NCBI GenBank assembly: GCA_965217125.1
Contig: OZ244244.1
Coordinates: forward strand, 434,001-498,000
Reading direction: 5' to 3'
Source: JAAOIF01 sp965217125
GTDB taxonomy: Bacteria > Pseudomonadota > Gammaproteobacteria > PS1 > Pseudothioglobaceae
Length of the DNA: 64,000 bases
Shown here: positions 25,358 through 34,400 of the stretch, piece by piece
Numbering within the stretch: position 1 is the stretch's first letter
Layout of the letters: every line of letters starts with the position of its first letter
Made by a program: the position numbers and the translations under genes
The notes under the pieces: model-generated
The model's input: the letters and a program-made list of their open reading frames with translations, nothing else
Told to the model about the DNA's origin: nothing
The model's database searches: none

Positions 25358-28297
25358 TTATCTATATTTATCTAAATAAGATTTCAAATTTGTGGTTGTC
25401 TTTCTGTCAGTAGCGGCATCATTAGTAATGGTAGTATGTAAATTGTTAGCATTAGAGTTTAGTAAATATTTAAAGATAATTAATCCATCATTAGGGGCAT
25501 TAATAGTCCCATTGCCATCAACATCTAAAATAGTTCCTGCATTATCTAAATAAGTCTTCAACTGTGCAGTTGTCTTTCTGTCAGTAGCGGCATCATTAGC
25601 AATGGTAGTATGTAAATTGTTAGCATTAGAATTTAGTAAATATTTAAAGATAATCAATCCATCATTAGGAGCAGCAAGAGAGCCATTGCCATCAATGTCT
25701 AAGGAAAAACTTTTTACTTCAATGCTAATGGTTGCGGCACTATTACCAAATGAATTTGTGGCTATAACTATATATGTTGCTGATGCTGCAGCACTTGGGG
25801 TGCCTGAAATAGCTCCAGTATTGATATTAAAAGACAAATCATTAGTAATTGCTGGCGCAATAGAATAAGAAGCAACAACTCCTCCAATATTTATAACTGT
25901 TATATTGCCAATATCCGCCCCAACAACAGCGGTAATAGCGGCAGGTGAAAATGCAATACTTGGAGCAGCTGTGATAGCACGATGCCCTTGGTTATAACTA
26001 CTATAACTACTACAATTACTGCTACCGCTACTACCAGAACACGCTGTTAGTCGGTAATAATAAATGATGCCTGCTGTAACTCCTGTATCGTCATAAGGCG
26101 AGCTTGAATCTGTGTCAATCTGTGAACAACTGCTACTGCTTGTGCTTGTGCAACGATAAATTATATAACTATTAGCACCACTTACACTACTCCACGATAT
26201 ACGCACTTTATCAGTATAATCCCCATCACTAGCGGCTGGGGTATTTGGTGCTACAATAGCACGATACCCTGAATCATAATTACTATAATCACTACAAGCG
26301 CCACTACCATTAGAACCTGTGCAAGCTCTTAGTTTGTAGTAATAAGTTGTGCCTATTATGGCTGAGGTATAATCATAAGGCGAGGTTGAATCAGTAGCAA
26401 TTTGTGAGTAAGTGCCACTTGCACTAGTAGAACGGTAAATTCTATAGCTATTAGCACCACTTACGCTACTCCATGATATACGCACTTTATCAGTATAATC
26501 ACCATCACTAGCAGTTGGGGTGTTTGGTGTTGCAACAGCACGATACCCTTGGTTATAATTACTATAACTACTACAATTACCGCTACCGCTACTACCAGAA
26601 CACGCTTTTAATCGGTAATAATAAGTTGTGCCTATTGTGGCTGAGGCATCATCATAAGGCGAGCTTGAATCTGTGCCAATCTGTGAACAACTGCTACTGC
26701 TTGTGCTAGTGCAACGGTAAATTATATAACTATTAGCACCACTTACACTACTCCATGATATACGCACTTTATCAGTATAATCACCATCACTAGCAGTTGG
26801 GGTGTTTGGTGCTACAATAGCACGATACCCTGTATCATAATTACTATAATTACTACAAATGCCAGTGCCGCTACTACCTGAACACGCTGTTAGTCGGTAA
26901 TAATAAATGATGCCTGCTGTGGATGAAGTATCATTATAAGGCGAGCTTGAATCTGTGCTAATCTGAGAACAACTGCTACTGTTTGTGCTGGTGCAACGGT
27001 AAATTATATAACTATTAGCACCACTTACGCTACTCCACGATATACGCACTTTATCAGTATAATCACCATCACTAACAGTTGGGGTGTTTGGTGCTACAAT
27101 AGCACGATACCCTGTATCATAATTACTATAATCACTACAAATGCCAGTGCCGCTACTACCTGAACACGCTTTTAGTCGGTAATAATAAGTGGTGCCTATT
27201 GTGGCTGAAGTATAATCATAAGGCGAGCTTGAATCTGTGCTAATCTGAGAACAACTACTACTGCTTGTGCTAGTGCAACGGTAAATTATATAACTATTAG
27301 CGCCACTTACGCTACTCCACGATATACGCACTTTATCAGTATAAGTGCCATCACTAGCAGATGGGGTAGATGGGGTGTTTGGTATAGCAGTAAAATCAGC
27401 CCTAAGGTTATAATTACCTATTGTATTAGAATAATATCCTTCAACGAGAATATAATAAGTACCAGCAACAGCAGTACCTTCAAATCTAAAGTTATCACCC
27501 ACGCCAGAATCATCATTTTCAGCAATAACATTGCCCGAACTGTCTAATAAATAACCATAAGTATCTGTACTTCCTGTGCTATAAATATCCAAATAACCGC
27601 CACCAGCAGGCACGCTAATACGAAAATAATCATCATCGCCACCAATCTCAATATTGCCGCTGATATTGGTATTAAAACTAATAGCAGTAGCATTGCTGGG
27701 GTTGTTGCTGTGGTCGTCTGTTAAACCATATATTGCTCTAATTCCATTTATATCATCTGTTTGTAGGGTTGTTACATTTTGATATAAATAATACATTATT
27801 GAGGCAGTAGTTCCACTATGATCTAACCCTAAGGTGTGACCGACTTCGTGCAAAGCAACGCGTTTAAAATCAGTTGGTGAATTGCTACTATTATCGTGAA
27901 TACCCCACGAATTTAATGAATTAAAAATAATATAGGCTCTAGCCTTGTTAGTGGTACCAGAATAATGAGAGCCACCTGCTACTGCAAGTACAGTAGCACC
28001 AAAAGCCGTGCCACATATATCATTTTTAAATCTGACGCTATTATAACTTAATGTGCACGGGTCTTTATATGCTGAATTAATACTATATTGAAAATTAGAA
28101 TTATTATTCCAAGAAGTTATTGCATTATTTAGGGCTGATTGATAATTTGTAGCACTTGTGCCATCCTCATTAGTATTAAATCCTGTATAAAATTCTATAT
28201 TATTACTTGCCCAACTGCTTTGCAAAAATTCATAAGCATTGACTGCTGTGCTAATGATTAAAACAGCCAATAAACTTATCTTAGCTATCAGTTTCAT
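25358..28297 (-). CDS. Secreted matrixin metalloprotease with Fn3 and dockerin-like repeats
   Basis: This 979-residue exported protein has a signal peptide at about 1-21. The metzincin zinc site HEVGHTLGLDH is at residues 150-160 and the Met-turn at SIMYY (about M168). A PPC-type beta domain (about 200-300, DDDYFRISVPAGGGY, GTYYILVEGYYS) follows. Five fibronectin type III-like repeats of about 92 residues each come next, then an Ig-like putative domain (SFNINTGAISGTPS). At the end are two EF-hand-like dockerin repeats (DIDGNGSLAAPNDGLIIFKYLL and DVDGNGTINAPNDGL). It is likely a secreted protease acting on host or competitor proteins (inference). It overlaps the truncated gene upstream by four bases. 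Confidence 0.8.
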   Translation of the reverse strand: MKLIAKISLLAVLIISTAVNAYEFLQSSWASNNIEFYTGFNTNEDGTSATNYQSALNNAITSWNNNSNFQYSINSAYKDPCTLSYNSVRFKNDICGTAFGATVLAVAGGSHYSGTTNKARAYIIFNSLNSWGIHDNSSNSPTDFKRVALHEVGHTLGLDHSGTTASIMYYLYQNVTTLQTDDINGIRAIYGLTDDHSNNPSNATAISFNTNISGNIEIGGDDDYFRISVPAGGGYLDIYSTGSTDTYGYLLDSSGNVIAENDDSGVGDNFRFEGTAVAGTYYILVEGYYSNTIGNYNLRADFTAIPNTPSTPSASDGTYTDKVRISWSSVSGANSYIIYRCTSTSSSSCSQISTDSSSPYDYTSATIGTTYYYRLKACSGSSGTGICSDYSNYDTGYRAIVAPNTPTVSDGDYTDKVRISWSSVSGANSYIIYRCTSTNSSSCSQISTDSSSPYNDTSSTAGIIYYYRLTACSGSSGTGICSNYSNYDTGYRAIVAPNTPTASDGDYTDKVRISWSSVSGANSYIIYRCTSTSSSSCSQIGTDSSSPYDDASATIGTTYYYRLKACSGSSGSGNCSSYSNYNQGYRAVATPNTPTASDGDYTDKVRISWSSVSGANSYRIYRSTSASGTYSQIATDSTSPYDYTSAIIGTTYYYKLRACTGSNGSGACSDYSNYDSGYRAIVAPNTPAASDGDYTDKVRISWSSVSGANSYIIYRCTSTSSSSCSQIDTDSSSPYDDTGVTAGIIYYYRLTACSGSSGSSNCSSYSSYNQGHRAITAAPSIAFSPAAITAVVGADIGNITVINIGGVVASYSIAPAITNDLSFNINTGAISGTPSAAASATYIVIATNSFGNSAATISIEVKSFSLDIDGNGSLAAPNDGLIIFKYLLNSNANNLHTTIANDAATDRKTTAQLKTYLDNAGTILDVDGNGTINAPNDGLIIFKYLLNSNANNLHTTITNDAATDRKTTTNLKSYLDKYR
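25970..27385 (-). repeat. Five tandem ~280-bp Fn3-coding repeats
   Basis: Five copies of a unit of about 270-285 bp lie in tandem inside the matrixin gene. Each contains ATATACGCACTTTATCAGTA; start points are near 26194, 26473, 26757, 27039 and 27322. Copies differ by scattered substitutions. Two more diverged copies occur in the 814-residue protein gene (about 29430-29800). Such repeats invite copy-number change by recombination. Confidence 0.9.
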
Positions 28298-28533
28298 TGA
28301 TTTAAAATACTGCCTTTTATTAAATCATCTATGCTAAAAGTAATAAAAGTCATCGGCTGCCCATTTAGCAAACTGCGAACTTCCTTAGAAATAACCTGAC
28401 CTTGAAAGACCAACTCAGCAGCATTGACCACATTATCAAAATCCACTTTGAGGACTGTGCTGGCTATAGATTGCATTCTACCCCAAAGACCAAAGCAAAA
28501 ACTACAATAAAATTTTTAAAAAACATCATTTTT
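28294..28533 (-). pseudogene. Truncated, frameshifted secreted-protein gene
   Basis: A signal-like start MMFFKNFIVVFALVFGVECN at 28533 is almost the same as the start of the 1388-residue gene (35648 region). It then goes out of frame with the 60-residue ORF 28294-28476. That ORF reads KVDFDNVVNAAELVFQGQVI to PMTFITFSIDDLIKGSILNQ, which looks like the first third of a surface protein often found before matrixins. The stop overlaps the matrixin start. Both the frameshift and the short C-terminus suggest a decayed gene with a recombined 5' end. Confidence 0.55.
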
Positions 28534-28660
28534 ATTAGCAAATTATTTTAAATAAAAGTTTAGTAATTCTACATTAAAAACAGCAGGATTTTAGCGTGGT
28601 TTTTAATTAAAAGAAGATTTTTACCTTGTTATTTTTATCTAAATTTATCTAAATAAGCCT
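28500..28660 (-). repeat. Intergenic repeat copy (with 35610-35775)
   Basis: About 150 bp around AATTATTTTAAATAAAAGTT and ATTTTAGCGTGGTTTTTAAT are shared with 35610-35775. A shorter part (ACCTTGTTATTTTTATCTA-like) also ends the matrixin gene near 25346-25380. The shared block covers the start of one gene and the dockerin-coding 3' end of the next, so gene units here were copied with their flanks. Confidence 0.85.
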
Positions 28661-31079
28661 TCAACTGTGCGGTTGTCTTTCTATCGGCATCATTAGCAAT
28701 GCTAGTATGTAAATTGTTAGCATTAGAGTTTAGTAAATATTTAAAGATAATTAATCCATCATTAGGGGCATTAATAGTCTGATTGCCATCAGCATCTAAA
28801 ATATTTTCTGCATCATCTAAATAAGCCTTCAACTGTGCGGTTGTCTTTCTAGCGGCATCATTAGCAATGATAGTATGTAAATTGTTAGCATTAGAGTTTA
28901 GTAAATATTTAAAAACAATCAATCCATCATTAGAGGCAGTAAGAGACCCATTGCCATCAACATCTAAGGAAAAACTTTTTACTTCAATGCTAAGGGTTGC
29001 GGTATTACTACCAAATGAATTTGTGGCTGTAACTGTATATGTTGTTGCTGATGCTGTGGCACTTGGTGTGCCTGAAATAGTTCCAGTATTGGTATTAAAA
29101 GACAAATCATTAGTAATTGCTGGAGCAATAGAATATGAAGCAACAACTCCTCCAATATTTATAACTGTTATATTATCAATAGTCGCCCTAACAGCAGCGA
29201 TAATAGTAGCAGGTGAAAAAGCAATACTTGGAGCAGCTGTGATAGCACGATGTCCTTGGTTATAACTACTATAACTACTACAATTACCGCTACCGCTACT
29301 GCCAGAACAAGCTTTTAGTCGGTAATAATAAATGATGCCCGCTGTAACTCCTGTATCATCATAAGGCGAGCTTGAATCAGTAGCAATTTGTGAGTAAGTG
29401 CCACTTGCACTAGTAGAACGGTAAATTCTATAGCTATTAGCACCACTTGCACTACTCCACGATATATTCACTTTGCTAGTATAATTACCATCACTAGCAG
29501 ATGGGCTTGGTGCTACAATAGCACGATACCCTGAATTAGAACTACTATAATCACTACAAATGCCAGTACCATTACTACCAGAACACGCTTTTAGTCGGTA
29601 ATAATAAGTTGTGCCTATTGTGGGTGGTGTGCCTATTGTAGGTGGGATATCATAATAAGGCGGGGCTGAATCTGTGCCAATCTTAGAACAACTACTACTG
29701 CTTCTTGAGTTTGTGCAACGGTAAATTATATAACTATTAGCACCACTTACGCTACTCCACAATATACGCACTTTATCAGGATCATCACCATCACTAGCAT
29801 ATGGGTTTGGTGCTTGTAGATTAACGGTAATATTAATGGCTGCTGTGCTATTGCCACCTATGTTTGTAGCAGTAATTGTATATTGAGTATTAGTTGCAGC
29901 ATTAGTAGGCGTTCCTGAAATAATTCCAGTCTCAGTACTAAAAGACAGACCAGCACTAAGTGCATTTGAAATAGCATAAGAAGTGGCAGTTCCGCCAGTA
30001 TTTGTAACTGTTATATTAGCAATAGCCACCCCAGCAACGGCAGTAATAGTAGTGGTCGAAAGACTAATATTTGGAGCAGAGATAGTAAAATTAGCAGTGC
30101 AAGATTTATTGCTATCCATATTTATAGTTAATGGATTATTAGTACCTGAACAATCACCAGACCAACCGCTAAAGTCATAATCACTATTTGCGCTGGCAGT
30201 CAGTTGGACTTGGGTATTTTCATTATAAGTTTCAGTGCAATCAGTGCCACAGTTAATGCCGTTGGCGGTGATATTGCCGTTTGTTGCTGAGGTGCTTAGA
30301 GTATAAGTTGGTATTGCTTGTGTGGTTGCACTACTTGCTGCTGATTGTGCTGAACAAGTGCTGCTATCACTATCAACACAAGCTTTTAAGGTGTAAGAAT
30401 ATTGAGTATTAGCTACTAATTCAGTATGATTATAACTTAGGTTACTGCCAGCATAAATTTGGCTATTGCCGTTATATAAGCGGTAATAAGTTGCATCACT
30501 AACACTTGTCCAAGATAGGTTTATTTGGCTGGTGCTTTGCACGCTAGCAGATGGTGTAGGTGGAATATTTGGGGTTAATGAGTCGACAGCAACAAAAGAA
30601 GCAAAAGACTGTCCGCTACGAACCAACCGCACCCGACCATTATCGTTGCGATTGTCGCCGCCGTCATTGCCGTAGTAGAAATGGACACCCCACGCATAGA
30701 ACGAATAGCTGGCAACAGCCGAGCTAGACCAAAAATACGTGGCAGGCGTGTTAGGGAAAATATCCTCATTAATACTAGGGTCGTAGCATTTTAATTCCAC
30801 AATAGAGGCTAATTCTTTGATGTTGGGCAGGCGCCAATCAGTAAAACCTGCAAAGCTTGATCTGCTTGCCTTGGTTAATGCACTCTGCCAATTATAACTA
30901 CTGCTTTCTACTTCTTGTTTCCACATTAATCCTGTTTTATTGTCAGTTACTGTGCCATTACTATCAACGCTAAACTGGCTACTTGGGGTTGATTCTGGTA
31001 TGCCGTCTATACAAGTAATAGATAGTGCTTGAGTGCTAACCAGTAGTGATAAATATAATATTATTACACTTAGGCGCAT
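28635..31079 (-). CDS. Secreted DUF1566/Fn3/Ig/dockerin protein with DGR-type variable region
   Basis: This 814-residue protein has a signal peptide at about 1-18. A DUF1566 (Lcl-type, C-type lectin-like) domain spans about 30-160, with NKTGLMWKQEV, GFTDWRLPNIKELASI and FWSSSAVASYSFYAWGVHF. Its last ~45 residues are a DGR-type variable region (30609-30743). An Fn3-like domain follows, then an InlB B-repeat-like segment (CSGTNNPLTINMDSN), Ig-like domains (STETGIISGTPTNA), two more Fn3 units and two dockerin-like repeats. The variable region is internal rather than at the C-terminus, which is unusual for DGR targets. Probably a diversified surface ligand-binding protein (inference). Confidence 0.75.
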   Translation of the reverse strand: MRLSVIILYLSLLVSTQALSITCIDGIPESTPSSQFSVDSNGTVTDNKTGLMWKQEVESSSYNWQSALTKASRSSFAGFTDWRLPNIKELASIVELKCYDPSINEDIFPNTPATYFWSSSAVASYSFYAWGVHFYYGNDGGDNRNDNGRVRLVRSGQSFASFVAVDSLTPNIPPTPSASVQSTSQINLSWTSVSDATYYRLYNGNSQIYAGSNLSYNHTELVANTQYSYTLKACVDSDSSTCSAQSAASSATTQAIPTYTLSTSATNGNITANGINCGTDCTETYNENTQVQLTASANSDYDFSGWSGDCSGTNNPLTINMDSNKSCTANFTISAPNISLSTTTITAVAGVAIANITVTNTGGTATSYAISNALSAGLSFSTETGIISGTPTNAATNTQYTITATNIGGNSTAAINITVNLQAPNPYASDGDDPDKVRILWSSVSGANSYIIYRCTNSRSSSSCSKIGTDSAPPYYDIPPTIGTPPTIGTTYYYRLKACSGSNGTGICSDYSSSNSGYRAIVAPSPSASDGNYTSKVNISWSSASGANSYRIYRSTSASGTYSQIATDSSSPYDDTGVTAGIIYYYRLKACSGSSGSGNCSSYSSYNQGHRAITAAPSIAFSPATIIAAVRATIDNITVINIGGVVASYSIAPAITNDLSFNTNTGTISGTPSATASATTYTVTATNSFGSNTATLSIEVKSFSLDVDGNGSLTASNDGLIVFKYLLNSNANNLHTIIANDAARKTTAQLKAYLDDAENILDADGNQTINAPNDGLIIFKYLLNSNANNLHTSIANDADRKTTAQLKAYLDKFR
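30609..30743 (-). other. DGR variable region VR-A (in the 814-residue protein)
   Basis: This 135-bp segment ends in CGGTTGGTTCGTAGCGGACA on the minus strand. It aligns without gaps to 31485-31619. The two differ at about 21 bases; all but two are at first or second codon positions, concentrated in codons such as TAT/GGT, TAC/GCC, GGC/AAC and GGT/TAT. That is the signature of adenine mutagenesis of AAY codons by a diversity-generating retroelement. Confidence 0.75.
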
Positions 31080-31336
31080 AATTGCATCTCCTTATTAATG
31101 GTTAATTGGGTAAATATTCTTTGCTTTAGTCTGCCTTTTAAATAGCCTTGTTGCTTGATGATACATTTATTTACTTGGCTATAAATTTGATTTGAATAGG
31201 GTTGGAAGTGCGGTTTTAATCGCATCTCACTACCTATGATATATTTATGATAGCGAGGGAAGTCTCTAACAACTTTTTCAATCATCACTAATAATCTATT
31301 GGCATCGCGCCATATTGGTGTTTTATTATTCATCAA
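31070..31336 (-). pseudogene. Truncated Avd-like four-helix-bundle gene
   Basis: The first ~39 residues (IWRDANRLLVMIEKVVRDFP, RYHKYIIGSEMR) match the Avd accessory protein of DGRs and the related 23S rRNA intervening-sequence (four-helix bundle) family. After MR the sequence turns into RLKPHFQPYSNQ, coded by a copy of a genomic hairpin repeat (TTGGAAGTGCGGTTTTA at 31202-31218). The remaining ~45 residues do not look like the family. Full-length relatives have about 110-130 residues, so the gene is probably inactivated. The stop overlaps the start of the 814-residue gene. Its position beside two variable regions favours a former DGR avd. Confidence 0.6.
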
Positions 31337-31423
31337 TTATATATTTTAGTTATACTTTTAAAAAACTCTATGGAAACACGACTTTAGTCGTGTTAGTGGT
31401 GCGGTTAAAACCGCACTTCCAAA
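31202..31423. repeat. Inverted 17-bp repeat around the Avd-like start
   Basis: TTGGAAGTGCGGTTTTA at 31202-31218 and its exact complement at 31407-31423 face each other. The right part is itself a hairpin (GTGCGGTTAAAACCGCAC), and beside it lies another dyad (AACACGACTTTAGTCGTGTT, about 31375-31394). These look like dispersed REP/MITE-type hairpins, one of which has invaded the Avd-like frame. Confidence 0.75.
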
Positions 31424-31481
31424 AATATCTATAAACTCTTTCTAATACGATTAAAATCACATTCCCAAAACAAAAAACAAA

Positions 31482-34400
31482 TTACTGTCCGCTACGAACC
31501 AACCGCACTCGATAACTATCGTTGCGATTGTTGTCGTTGTCACTGCCGTAGGCGAAATAGACATACCACGCATTGGACGAATTACTGGCATCAGCCGAGC
31601 TAGACCAAAAACCCGTGGCAACTGTATTGAGAAAATAACTAACATCTATGCTTGGATTAAAGCGAGAATAATCAACGATAGAACGCAAATCTTCACGCTT
31701 TGGCACACGCCAGTTGGTGAAGCCGCATAGCGATTCATCATTAGTGCCGTTTACCAAGACATCCCAATCGTCATAATAAGTACCACCTGCACCACTATCA
31801 GCACCAATACCGCCCCACCTATAAGTATTATCTTTATCGTGAATGCTGTTATCGTTGGTTTTAACCTCCCATACTAATCCTGTTACATTATCACGCACAC
31901 AAGACCAACTACTAGCAGAACTTGCAAGTGCATTGCCATTACTATCTAATTTAGTAAAATCAAAACCAGCAGAGCCACCGCCTATTTTGGTTAATTGTCC
32001 AGCTGCTGCTGCTGCATCTCTGCCGTAGTTACAGTCTTGTGGTGCTGAGATATTGCTAGTGCAGGTGCTGTTATTGTCTGATGAATAATCACCGCCCCAA
32101 TATAAGCCAGTATCGTTTATAGGATGAGTATCTGAATTACTGGGTGTAGATGGGGTATTTCTAACTGCTTCAATATCGGTTTTAAATTGGGTAAATAATG
32201 GGTCAATAGCAATATCATTACCTTCATAACCATCATCGTTTAAGTCATTATCTAAAAATATTCCTTCACGCATTTGGCTATGGTCTCTATCATAAAAAAT
32301 ACGAATATTTTCAACTAACCCATAATTACTAGAAGAATTCACTATTTGAGACATCCAACTATTTAATAAACTATCTGTATGAACACCATTTTGAAACAAT
32401 AACCCACTTGGCAAAGGCACAGCGCCATCTAATTCATAACCAACCTTATCTACAGCCGCTGCTGCACCTATCATAGAAATGGCATTGCTATAAGCGCCAC
32501 CAGAAACAACCCAACCTGCATAAAAAATAAACTTATCAAATATGTTGTTGTCTGCTAATAATTTAGTATTTAAAGTTAATAGTTTCGTATTATTTTGGTA
32601 AAAACCCAACCCATCACCAAATCTTACTTTAGGTTTTATAGAATAATTATTGATATTGCAATCTGTGTCAGTAGCGGGTTTACCCCAACCACCATCCCAT
32701 GCTAAGTCTAGTGCACCGTCAGTTTTAAGGTTGCCTGCGCCGTTTTCAAATAAATCGTAAAGATATAATTTTTCTTTGTAATCAAAATCAACTGATGATT
32801 GGCCTCTACACACATATAAATCATCATCAACACCAAGGCCGCCATCATCAAACTCTAAATCATAATCAAATGAGCTATAAGACCCTCTGTGTGGTGTAGC
32901 AAGGGTTATTACTTTTTTAATTTTACTATTAACATTGTTGCTATCAAGCACTGCATATTTAGCTATAAGACCTCCTGTGCTATGCCCTACTAAAATAATA
33001 TCATCTGCACTATCTTTACCTAACTCAGGGTGGCTGTTAATTAAATCTGCTAAGCGTTTGGCATTGTATTCATTAGAACGCATTGTGGGGTAGCGGAATT
33101 TATATACTTCAAAATCGTTGTAAAGCTTTTCTAATTCAAAATAACTTTGATGGTCATCGTTTCTTGCGGTATCTTTTATCCTGTCAGCATCTAAAAACAC
33201 ACTACCAGTATTACTTGCTGCTAATTCCCACCACGCCTCTACTTCATTTTGATTAAGTAAAGTATCTGCCCAATTTTCCTCCTTGCCATTCCAACCGTGG
33301 ATAAAGATAATAGGGGTTTTGCCTGTTTTATCGCTATTGCCACTTGATTGTAGTGACATAGTATCTACATCCCAATAAAAATCTTGTTCTGCGTAAAGTA
33401 AGTGGGATGGGATACTGTCTAATTGATTTGCTAGATAAGATTGTATGATATCAGAAAAATAAGACTTAGAATCAAAATCATCAGAATCTGTGATACCAGT
33501 ATTAAAAGTTTCTATCCATTCAAAACCATCATAAATACTATTGCCTCGCAAACCAAGTGTATCTGTATCAATAAAATTAAACTCAGCATTGTTATTATCA
33601 ATAGCATAGCCTAAGTTAATAGTATCTAAACTTTTATGTTTATCGCCTGAGCCTAAATTTTCAACAATACCACCAAATACATACATCTTTAGGTGGTAAC
33701 TATTACAACTTAACTTTGCAAGTCCAATTGAATGTCTGCCTACTTTATCTTTAATTGTTATAATGGTGCCATTTGCTACTTTATTTGTTTGATCACTATT
33801 ACATAATTTTTCATATTGACTTGATAAAAATTCAGTATCTAAGTCAAATTCAGTATCTAAGTTTAGTCCATCAGTGATTTCCCCTTTATCAAAATCCGTA
33901 ATCCTCGCCAACTGTTGCCCATCAAGCGGTATCACTTCATCAATTACGACAAATTGCTCCTCATAATTACCCGCTGGCGTGGCTAATTGCAAGGCTTTTG
34001 CTAAATTGGCAATGCCATAACCTGTGGCGTTGTCTTTAGCTATGGTTAATAAGTCTGTGGCTGTTTCAAATAATCTACCTGCTATGTTATGCGGTGTTTG
34101 CTTAGTGGGATTGCCAGCAATTTTGGCAATAATGCCTGAGATGAGGGCAGCAGCGGCGGAAGAGCCTTGAGTGGTTTTAGTTTGATTGTTTTGCTGATAA
34201 CTAATATTTAACCCTGGCGCGACTAAATCCACCATTGCACCTTGGTTTGATTGGGGGATTATTTGATTTTGGGCATCTATTGCCCCAACACCAATGACAT
34301 TAGCATACGCTGCTGGATAAAATGGGGTGTTTTTATAACCATCATTGCCTACGGCTGCTACAACACTAACGCCTTTGTATTTAGCATATTGAATGGCATC

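Noticed and set aside
26000..27380. CRISPR array
   Set aside because: Repeat units are about 280 bp, contiguous and coding (Fn3-like domains), not short repeats with unique spacers.
25600..30180. Plus-strand ORFs antisense to the secreted-protein genes
   Set aside because: They mirror the repetitive low-stop composition of the true minus-strand genes and lack ribosome sites.
30590..31640. Template repeat of the DGR within the window
   Set aside because: Only two copies of the invariant 3' end (CGGTTGGTTCGTAGCGGAC) were seen, and both lie in coding variable regions; no adenine-rich non-coding copy was found.
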